From positions 1-16,932 of the forward strand of contig MU617275.1 of NCBI GenBank assembly GCA_025201705.1: DNA of 16,932 nucleotides. Reading direction: 5' to 3'. Within the stretch, counting starts at the first letter, position 1. Every line of letters starts with the position of its first letter. The notes under the pieces were generated by a model. That model was not told the DNA's origin. It saw only the letters and a program-made list of their open reading frames with translations, and did no database searches. Of the stretch, positions 7,861 to 14,457 are shown in pieces. The stretch is from Dissophora ornata (lineage: Eukaryota > Mortierellomycota > Mortierellomycetes > Mortierellales > Mortierellaceae). A program made the translations under genes and the position numbers.

Positions 7861-10149
7861 TTACATGCCCCTCTCTCCGCCGCGGCCGAAAGAGGCCCTG
7901 TTGTCCTCGCCATGGTCATAGTGGAACCAGTTGTCGTGGGAGTAGATCGAAGCATGGTTATGGCCAAAGTCTTGCATGTCACGGCCTTGCTCGCCGCGGT
8001 AGCCACTGTGTGCAAACTTCTCGTGGAGCTCATTCTCAACCTTTTGCTTGCCGTGGTCAAATCGGTGCTTCATATCGTTGGTCTTGTCAGCAAGCCAGGA
8101 CCGACCGTTCTGCGCTTTTTCCTCGACAGAGTCTTTAAGGTCTTCCATGCCACGCTGGGCATGGTACTTGGCCTGGTCAAACTGATCCCTGGCCTGGTCC
8201 TTTGGGGCAGATTCGTACGGGTCAGCCGGGTTCTTGTGATTCCACCAGTGCTTGCCCTCCCTGGCGGCCTCGGTCACTGAGCGACGCGGCATCTCAGAGT
8301 CAAAGCCATGACCTCCACGACCAGCATATTCTTCCCTCTCTTCAAACCGTCTGCGACGACCGTCGTCGTAACCGGGGCGCTCGGATCCCCAGCCCCAGCC
8401 GGCGCCAAAACCAGCGCCAGCTGTGGTGCGATCATCCTCAAAGTCACGTTCAAACCTTTGGAACTGGCGGCGACCACGGTCCTGTATGTCTTTGGCCTTG
8501 TCATGAATGTCGCGCCCAGAGTCTCTGAAGCGGTCCTCTGAGAAATCCCGAGCTTCCTTTCCACGCCTCTTCATGTCATCGCGTGTCTGTTCGAACTGGT
8601 CCTCAGCATCCCGACCCAACTTTTGGAAATCGCGACGACGGTCCTGGGCCCAGTCCTCGCCGCGGTCCTTCATATCCTCGAAACGGTGGCGCCATTGACG
8701 AGAGCCATCCTCGACCCACTCCTCGGCTTGGTCTTGCATCTGCTCAGCACCACGGCGCATGTCCCGACCTCGCTCCTGGAATTCGCGGCTCATATCGCGC
8801 TCGCCACGAGACCAAGCACCCTGAGCCTCATCCTTGGCAGAGTCCCAGCCCTGGCGAGCCTTGGACTTGAAACGATCAAAACCACGTTCAACATCCTCCT
8901 TGTTGAATCCATGATCGCGAACGTCATTAGCCTTTTCGCGAATCCAGTCTCGGCTTTCTTCACCGGTACTCTGGGCCCAGTCACGAACCTGCTCGCCAGT
9001 TTCGCGTGCGGAGCGTTTGAGGTCCTTGGCGGACTGTTCAGCATTCTTCATCTCAGAGTTCCACCAACGTTTGGTCTGGTCAGCCTTGTCCTCGACCTTG
9101 TTCTCGGCCTGCTCCTTGACGTTGTCTAGCTGGTGTCCTAAATCCTTGGACTTTTGCTTCACTTCCTCAGTAACGTCCTCGCCTGTGTCCTTCAGTTCAC
9201 GGACGACTTCAATGGTCTTGTCCTTGGCGTCCTTCATGACCTTCTGGGTCTTGTCCGCAAGCTCATGGGTCTTGTCCGAGAGATCGTGAACAGTATCCTT
9301 GGCCTCGTGGGCCAGGGAGCCTGCAACAGCAGTCAACTCGTGGGTTGTATCAACAACCGACTTTTTAGCGTAGAGATATCTATGCTGCCATTCGTGGGTC
9401 ATCTCACGATAATCAAAAGTTCGAAGGCTATGGAGTACATTATTGGTCGTCTTGGGGATGCAGTACGCAGAGGCGCCCAGTGCCAGAGCCACGGGTGACA
9501 GGAAACGGAAGACAAAATTGCCTTTGACGGGGATGAAGAGATTTTGACGAGGGGGGTTCACAAAACGACATTCATGTTATCTTCTGGTCTTCCAAACATG
9601 CCAAGAAAAAAAAAAAAAAAAAAAGAGAGAGAGAGACGGGTTCTTCACAGCGATAATGACGCAAACAGGACCTACTCTTGCGTGCAACGATCGATCCTGC
9701 CATACCGGCAACAGCGATATAGATCAAGGCGGGAATCAGAGGCTCATCAACATATGCACCTTGAAATCTCTCCGTCCTTTCTCCGTGCTGTTGGTGACGA
9801 CCGCCCATGGATGAAAAAAAATGTGAGCCATGTCCTCGGTCGTGTCCCATACGCGACGGGGAAGAAGAACCACTGCCATGGGGCGTATCAGTCATCTCAA
9901 GAACCTGGTCTGTAAACTCTTGGACGTGTTCCTTGAGCTGATCGGCTTGATCTTGAATGGTGGTGTCCTGTATGTTGGAACGACGCACGAAACGTGAGAA
10001 CGATAAAAAGGCAGGATCCAACATGAACCATGACAAGTACAGATTTTGCTTACGTGCTGGCAATGTGCTGTCTTGGTGGCGATGGCGGTGGCTGTGATTG
10101 CAGCGATGGTGGAGGAAACTAGGAGAGTTGGCTGAGGGCATCGGGGCAT
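7861..10149 (-). CDS. ApoO-family MICOS subunit (MIC26/MIC27-like) with long LEA-like tail
   Basis: Three exons on the minus strand: 10149-10054, 9967-9676 and 9521-7861, totalling 2049 nt or 682 aa; splice phases 0 and 1 agree. Exon 1 (32 aa) is an Ala/Thr-rich hydrophobic leader (STIAAITATAIATKTAHC), plausibly mitochondrial targeting. Residues 97-155 carry the ApoO core: FQGAYVDEPLIPALIYIAVA, then GMAGSIVARKSNFVFRF and LSPVALALGASAYCIPKT, two hydrophobic segments split by a basic turn, as in MIC26/MIC27. MICOS organises crista junctions in the mitochondrial inner membrane. Residues ~170-682 are a very hydrophilic, charged helix-prone tail: LEA_4/apolipoprotein-like repeats (HELADKTQKVMKDAKDKT), regularly spaced Trp (DWAQ, DWIRE, RWW, HWW) and a Gly-rich break (TTAGAGFGAGWGWGSERP). 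Usual ApoO proteins are about 200-270 aa, so this is two to three times longer. The third exon must start at CAAAG|GC, because all upstream acceptors meet a stop. An in-frame ATG at 10197 would add 16 aa. The core is confident; the tail's role is inferred. Confidence 0.85.
9606..9636. repeat. A19 tract plus (GA)n in intron 2 of the ApoO gene
   Basis: Nineteen A (9606-9624) followed by GAGAGAGAGAGA. On the transcribed strand this is a long polypyrimidine run (CT then T19), 84 nt before the acceptor at 9522. Confidence 0.9.
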
Positions 10150-10593
10150 TTTCAAATTACAGATAAAATTGAATTGATTGTCATTTACAGGCTGCATCTG
10201 CGTTATCGTATCTCGCAAAAGTGGACGCGAACGCTTCTCGGGACTCGTCTTACGTTGCGTGTGCGCTGAGCAACAGTCAGCGCTTGAGGCTTGACTCTAT
10301 ACATTGCAAGAAAAGTCGATGGTGTTTTCTTGTAGAATATGTTGTTGGTGTTTGGTCACTTTGGGAAAGAGTGGACGGTTGATGCTGACGGGGGTCAGGT
10401 GTAGGGGCGAACGAGGGAGAGGAGAGTGCAATGAGCGAGAGAGAGGGAGGGAGTAGAGAATATGGTTCCTCAGAGGGGCAGCAGTGCGTTATATACAACG
10501 GTGTGGACGACAGCAACGGTTGAGATTGGGATCAGACATTTTTTATTTTTTTCCAATGCTGTTCGTGTCTTGCATGGATGGCTGTGTGTCAGC

Positions 10594-10629
10594 CCCGCAG
10601 GGAAATGTCTCGAGACATTTCCCTGCGGG
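10594..10629. repeat. Perfect 36-bp palindrome without spacer
   Basis: The left arm CCCGCAGGGAAATGTCTC (10594-10611) is followed directly by its exact reverse complement (10612-10629), centred on CTCGAG. The next base pair outward (10593/10630) does not match, so the symmetry stops sharply at 18 bp per arm. It lies 445 bp upstream of the ApoO start codon. Confidence 0.97.
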
Positions 10630-10679
10630 CGAGCATCAGCATGACGCGAGATGACGGCGATCGCCCGTTGTCGTATATT

Positions 10680-10694
10680 GTTGATCAGATCAAC
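10680..10694. repeat. 15-bp near-palindrome GTTGATC-A-GATCAAC
   Basis: Two 7-bp perfect arms around one central A, 51 bp to the right of the 36-bp palindrome. It could be a dimeric factor site; there is no independent support. Confidence 0.6.
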
Positions 10695-10838
10695 GGAAAG
10701 ATCGCGTCTGCAATGGCCAGCGCCTCCGCCGTACTGCACAGCGAGTCTAGTCTAATCTCGACGCGAATTCTCCAGCCGAGTATTTCATTAGTTGCCAGAC
10801 GCGACATGTCCTATTTGGCCCTACAACATTAAACCGGC

Positions 10839-10844
10839 TTTATT
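10839..10844 (-). terminator. Poly(A) signal of the TPR-MYND gene
   Basis: AATAAA on the minus strand, 49 nt downstream of the TAG at 10895-10893. It forms one arm of the perfect inverted repeat CTTTATT-CGT-AATAAAG (10838-10854), so AATAAA also reads on the plus strand at 10848-10853. Confidence 0.6.
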
Positions 10845-10892
10845 CGTAATAAAGACAACAACCTGACAAACTAAAGCAATACGAAGCACTAT

Positions 10893-13203
10893 CTACTTTT
10901 TGTTGCAGGTGTTCTTGTGGGCGGCGTTCCAGTGGTTGATCTGGCATGGCCTAGAGCAGTACGCGACTTTGTTGCACTTGTTGCACTTGATCAACGGCTT
11001 GGGCTTCAAGCCTGGGGAGCGTTCTGCGTTCGCAACATTGTCAGGACGACCGCAGTTGGCGCAGGAGGAGATGCTGGGGTTCTTGAACGACCTTTTGAGG
11101 GCCTCGGAGGCCTCGAGGAGAGCTGGTGTAGAGTCGGTCGAGAGTAAGCCGTCGCGACCAGCGCTGCGGGCCTGGAAGGCCATAACGGCCGTACGTTTAA
11201 CTTCGTTCAAGGCCGTGGGAACGCCATAGAGTTCCTTGAAGCGAACGTCAGCAGTCTGGGCCTTTTGATAGTAGTCCTGAGCCTCTTTGAGGACAGCCGT
11301 CTGCTTCAAAGCCTGGTTGCTCTTCTTCTTGGTCGCACCCGAGGGGGCGGACTGCAAGGTCAGGTTGGCAAGCGCAAAGTAGGCGTTGGGGAGTGTACGC
11401 GAGTCTGGATGGGCAACCTCGACAAAGGACTTGAAATGGTGGGTGGCGTCCAGTGCCTGGTGGGTTGCATAGTAGACGTTGCCGAGCATCGAGTGGATCT
11501 CGCTCGAGTCGGGCTTAAGAGTCAACACCTCCTCCAGATCGTTGGTGCAAGCCTGGTTGCGTTGACATGTGGTCAAGGACATGTCAGAGACGGTTTGACG
11601 AAGAATATCATGGATAAGTAATAATTACAAGAGCGCAAAGCGTGGATGTTTGCAGTTCATTCAGGGTCCGTTCCATCGTACCTTGTAGTTGCGAAGAGCC
11701 ATGTGGCAGGAAGCGCGGAACTCGAGCATGCGGGGACGGAGGGCCTCGAACTCGGTGATGGCAAAGCCGAGGGTGTGGATGCAGTGGGCAAACTGCTGTC
11801 CGCTGTACAAGATCCAGATGACTATTGCAAGGTCAAGACAGAGAGGGGCCATGAGCTGATGTGGACAGAGGAATGTCGACATGCGGCGAATGTGGTACAC
11901 ACGGGACACATTGTGGATGTGGGGAAACAACACAAAATGTAAATGCGCCGCGATAAGGTTTGCATCCCTGGATGGTGTCCCGCCAAATCAGATCTCTCCA
12001 ACACCACGCAGCAGTTCGCATCGATGGAGTTGACAATCACCCAGTCCTGGCCACGCACCCAGCAACGCCAGCTCACTCACAGAGCTGCATGTGGGCCTGC
12101 GTGGCGGAAACACCCATACTGGACACAGCTGTCGGCTTCGTGTCTAGCACGGCGCTTGCTTCCCCGTTCTGCTGGATTGAGAACGGTGATCATGGTCCCT
12201 GAGGTATGCTCATTCTCTCTCTCCCTCTTGCTTCCTTCGCTGTTGTTATTGTCGCTGTTCTTGTCATTGTTGGCTTTTCCTCCCTCCCTCCCTCCCCTCT
12301 CTCCTTTGCTTCCCACTGTGGCCCCTTTTTTAATAAAATAGGGCAAGGACAAAGGAAACAAAAAGGGAGCCAATTCCTCCCATCCATTGGAACTCCAATG
12401 ATGACGAGCAACCCAGTTTCTTTAGTTTCGCCATCAACCCCCCGGTTCAAGGGCCTATCCACATTTTCAACAACTCACCAAAGACGACAGAATCCTTTGT
12501 GTAGATTGTTGTCTTTTGCTCTGCTCCATCATCGTCGGATTCCACGGCGACTGTGGAGGTGCCCTCGGGGTTGCACTTTTGAACATACGTCTCATACTGC
12601 TCCGCAAGTTTGAGGATCCTCTGGTTCATGGCGCAGGCCTTCTCGTCCATCATGAAAGCACGCATCAACTCGCCCGTGACCGAGGCAATCTCATCCTTGT
12701 GCTTTTCAATCAACTCGTCGTCGGCGCCTTCGGGGATCCCGTCCAGGCGCTCCATGGCGTTTAGGAAAACCTCTCTGGCTTCAAAGTATGTCTGTTGCGA
12801 ATGTAGAAAACAGGTCAAGGTTGTTGTCGGACTAGCACATGTACTTTATGTAGACGAGGAGGAATGTTACCTTGACGAGGGGATCAGTAGTCTGATCATT
12901 TGTGCCACGAATCTCAAGGAGGTCGTAGTCGTTGCGTCCTTGAGGTCTGGAGGGCTCGCTAGAGTGGTCGTGGTCGTGGTCGTGGTCATGGTCATGGTCA
13001 TGGTCGCAGTCGTGGTCGCAGTCGTGGTCGTGGTCGTGTTCATGGTCATGGTCATGGTCATGGTCGTGGTCGTGGCAGCAGTTCTCGCCGTGAACATGCT
13101 CAGTCTCGCTGTCGTCCAGTGAGACTTGCTCGGCGGCGGCAACGACCTTGGCAAGCGCGTCCTCGTTGGTGGTGGCAGAAGCGGGGAGGGTATCTGTCAT
13201 CAT
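10893..13203 (-). CDS. TPR protein with His-Asp run and C-terminal MYND zinc finger
   Basis: Four exons on the minus strand: 13203-12871, 12791-12479, 11821-11682 and 11552-10893, totalling 1446 nt or 481 aa; phases 0, 1, 0 agree. The start is in a good context (CCACCATGATG). Residues 44-80 alternate His at every even position with Asp (one Glu and two Cys replace Asp), a likely metal-binding tract. Residues ~100-240 are helical (TYFEAREVFLNAMERL, AMNQRILKLAEQYETYV). TPR-like helices span ~217-310; the exon 3/4 junction restores a TPR: ASCHMALRNYKACTNDLEEV. Residues 426-481 form a MYND finger: CANC, then CNKC, C-SRP-C, H-KNT-C. The first-to-second Cys pair spacer is 22 residues, longer than the usual ~7-11. 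MYND and TPR domains both mediate protein-protein contacts, so an adaptor or chaperone-like role is plausible but unproven. There is no SET domain. The 657-nt intron 2 is the weakest part of the model. Confidence 0.83.
11822..12478 (-). other. 657-nt intron in the TPR-MYND gene
   Basis: The donor GTGAGT starts at 12478 and the acceptor TTGCAATAG ends at 11822; a CTTGAC branch-like motif lies just before the acceptor. It is the longest intron in the window. Frames inside are open on both strands (for example minus-strand WVIVNSIDANCCVVLERSDL near 12044-11985), so a skipped or alternative exon cannot be excluded, but I found none that continues the TPR pattern in phase. Confidence 0.5.
12964..13074. 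repeat. Hexanucleotide minisatellite encoding the His-Asp run
   Basis: About 111 bp of imperfect 6-bp units (GTCGTG / GTCATG on the plus strand), in the first exon of the TPR-MYND gene. On the coding strand it gives CAT/CAC GAC pairs, that is alternating His and Asp. The mixed synonymous codons suggest selection on the protein as well as slippage. Confidence 0.9.
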
Positions 13204-13529
13204 GGTGGATATGTTGGGGCTAATAGCGAAAGCGAGTGGAACAAAGAGGAGTCAGGAAATGGAGATGAAAGAGACGAAAGAAGAGGGAGGAGGGGCGAGC
13301 GAGCATTTGAGGTGAAGGCATGCAAAAAGAGGGGGAGGTGGTCGAGGCGTGTTCATTGAGTTCATTCGACATCTCCATTCAATGGCTGTTGTGGCTCTCG
13401 CTCATTCGCTCATTCCGTCTTCTTGTTCTTCTTCCTGTCCACAACACCCATCGCTTCCTGAACGCACACATCGCCCCCATCACTCCCATCACTCACTCTC
13501 CTCACCCCTCCTCGCCAAAGTCGACCTTC
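13204..13529. promoter_or_regulatory. Shared divergent promoter region, TPR-MYND / DUF2015
   Basis: 326 bp between the start codons of two divergent genes. The left half is purine-rich on the plus strand (GAGGGAGGAGGGGCGAGCGAGC) and the right half is C/T-rich with CATCACTCCCATCACTCACTC, so each gene has a C/T-rich leader on its own sense strand. I see no clear TATA box. An in-frame upstream ATG at 13320 would add 70 residues to the DUF2015 protein; that is unlikely, because the family starts at its membrane segment. Confidence 0.5.
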
Positions 13530-14142
13530 ATGATATCCTTTCTACTCATCCTGCTGCTGTGGTGCATAGCAGCATACGTGACACGCAGCTACTGGATGCC
13601 CAAGGTCGAGGACCTTCGCGACCGCCTTCGCTACTCACGCCTGCCATTCTTCCGCTCTGAGGACGACGGGTCCTTTGAGCAGAACATTGAGGAAGGCCTC
13701 AGCTCCTCCACCTTTGACCTCAACCAGAACCTGCTTGATGGAGGTAAACAGAAAACGACCAGACCCCATTCCAGTGCCACAGTGCTACAGTGCCAAGACG
13801 TCAATGTCATGACATGTTTGTCATGAGTAGTATTGAACACAGGCACACAGGCACACACACACACACACACACCCTCTCTTCTTGCTGTCGTCGTTTCATT
13901 CATTCCACATTCATCCATTCATCCATCCATCCATCCATCCACTCACTCTCAACTCTTAAACTCGACTATTAGACGAGCGCCACGGAATCGAAAACGCAGA
14001 CGAGCTCCGCAAAATCATGAAGAAGTACCGATGCAACTTTGACCAGGCACGACTGATCCATCAGCAAAACAAGATGAAGGCCAATGGGATTGATCCTCGG
14101 ACAGGAGTGCCGATTGACCCAAAGGCCGTTTACTTTGGCTGA
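13530..14142 (+). CDS. Fungal DUF2015-family small membrane-anchored protein
   Basis: Two exons, 13530-13743 and 13973-14142, join in phase 1 (G|AC) to give 384 nt or 127 aa. Residues 3-18 (SFLLILLLWCIAAYVT) form one N-terminal membrane segment. They are followed by TRSYWMP and a basic stretch, then the family's conserved IEEGLSSSTFDLNQNLLDGD (residues ~53-72), the helical DELRKIMKKYRCNFDQARLI and the C-terminal GIDPRTGVPIDPKAVYF. In ascomycete DUF2015 proteins I recall IEAGLSSSTFDL, FDEARRIYTE and DPKAV at matching places, and a similar length of about 120 aa. Function is unknown; the layout suggests a signal-anchored protein with its conserved part in the cytosol. The 229-nt intron carries (CA)10 and (CATC)5 repeats. 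The gene diverges from the TPR-MYND gene. Confidence 0.87.
13852..13939. repeat. (CA)10 and (CATC)5 microsatellites in DUF2015 intron
   Basis: CA repeats at about 13852-13872, then CATTCATTC-like sequence, then five CATC units at 13920-13939. The CATC unit is the same as in the 5873-5916 repeat and on the same strand. All lie inside the single intron, ending about 33 nt before its acceptor. Confidence 0.9.
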
Positions 14143-14186
14143 GCGAGTGCATAATCGACATATTGCATATACCGTATTTGAACCCG

Positions 14187-14214
14187 AATAAATGCAGTGC
14201 GCAACTGCATTATT
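14187..14214 (+). terminator. Poly(A) signal within a hairpin, 3' of DUF2015
   Basis: AATAAA at 14187-14192, 44 nt after the stop. It overlaps an inverted repeat: AATGCAGT (14191-14198), loop GCGCA, ACTGCATT (14204-14211), with AAT/ATT adding three more pairs beyond one bulged A. Confidence 0.6.
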
Positions 14215-14233
14215 GTTTTCTCCGCGGCGCACG

Positions 14234-14241
14234 CACGTGAC
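14234..14241. promoter_or_regulatory. E-box / Cbf1-type motif CACGTGAC
   Basis: CACGTGAC (GTCACGTG on the other strand) matches the bHLH Cbf1 consensus RTCACGTG and lies about 217 bp upstream of the arrestin-domain ATG. A single site of this length is weak evidence. Confidence 0.3.
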
Positions 14242-14289
14242 GCCTACTTTGTCTCTACAGTTTCTGTCTCTGTGTCTCTACTCTCTCGT

Positions 14290-14321
14290 CGTTCTCTCGT
14301 TCTCTCGTTCTCTCGTTCTCT
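14290..14321. repeat. Tandem repeat, four units of CGTTCTCT
   Basis: Four perfect 8-bp units in the C/T-rich stretch upstream of the arrestin-domain gene, probably in its promoter or 5' leader. Confidence 0.9.
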
Positions 14322-14457
14322 TGTTCTTGACTCTGCTCCGCTCGATTGCATCTCCACTCTAGACACTCGCATCATCCCCTCATTCCCTTATTCCCTTTTC
14401 CCCCCATTCCCTAGTTCCCCAATTCCCTCATTCCCGCTATTCATCGACGTGCCACCA

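Larger units (their letters stand above)
10150..10892. promoter_or_regulatory. Intergenic region upstream of the ApoO gene, rich in palindromes and GACGCGA
   Basis: 743 bp between the ApoO start (minus) and the 3' end of the TPR-MYND gene (minus). It holds a minus-strand TATATAA (about 10490-10497), a perfect 36-bp palindrome (10594-10629), GGCGATCGCC (10656-10665), GTTGATC-A-GATCAAC (10680-10694), five GACGCGA motifs in both orientations (10224-10804) and a bidirectional poly(A)-like hairpin (10838-10854). An open frame on the plus strand, 10578-10832 (84 codons, ATG to TAA), resembles no known protein and reads through the palindrome; I do not call it a gene. Confidence 0.5.
14143..14457. 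promoter_or_regulatory. Intergenic: DUF2015 3' end and arrestin-gene promoter/leader
   Basis: 315 bp with no gene. It holds the DUF2015 poly(A) signal inside a hairpin (14187-14214), a CACGTGAC E-box (14234-14241), four CGTTCTCT units (14290-14321), and a strongly C/T-rich leader of ATTCCC-type repeats (about 14375-14432) ending in CCACCAATG. Confidence 0.55.

Noticed and set aside
8623..9129. 168-codon plus-strand frame rich in Leu/Val, looking like a membrane protein
   Set aside because: It is the antisense shadow of the charged, Asp/Glu/Lys-rich tail of the ApoO gene; such tails give hydrophobic reverse frames.
11943..12341. Plus-strand 132-codon frame inside the TPR-MYND intron
   Set aside because: Its second half is simple Leu/Ser/Pro sequence from CTCC repeats, it matches no family, and it ends in a frame that runs into poly-pyrimidine DNA.
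12964..13074. Possible CRISPR-like array
   Set aside because: Regular 6-bp units with no spacers in a eukaryotic coding exon; it is a coding minisatellite.
12610..13122. Plus-strand frame with long Val/Met runs (VVVVVMVMVM), a possible membrane peptide
   Set aside because: It is the reverse complement of the His-Asp repeat exon; hydrophobicity is a by-product of the GTCGTG/GTCATG repeat.
13320..13529. 70-residue N-terminal extension of the DUF2015 protein from an upstream in-frame ATG
   Set aside because: The family begins at the N-terminal membrane segment, and the extension covers the C/T-rich leader between two divergent genes.
13804..13815. 12-bp palindrome ATGTCATGACAT in the DUF2015 intron
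   Set aside because: Short enough to occur by chance and not near a splice signal.
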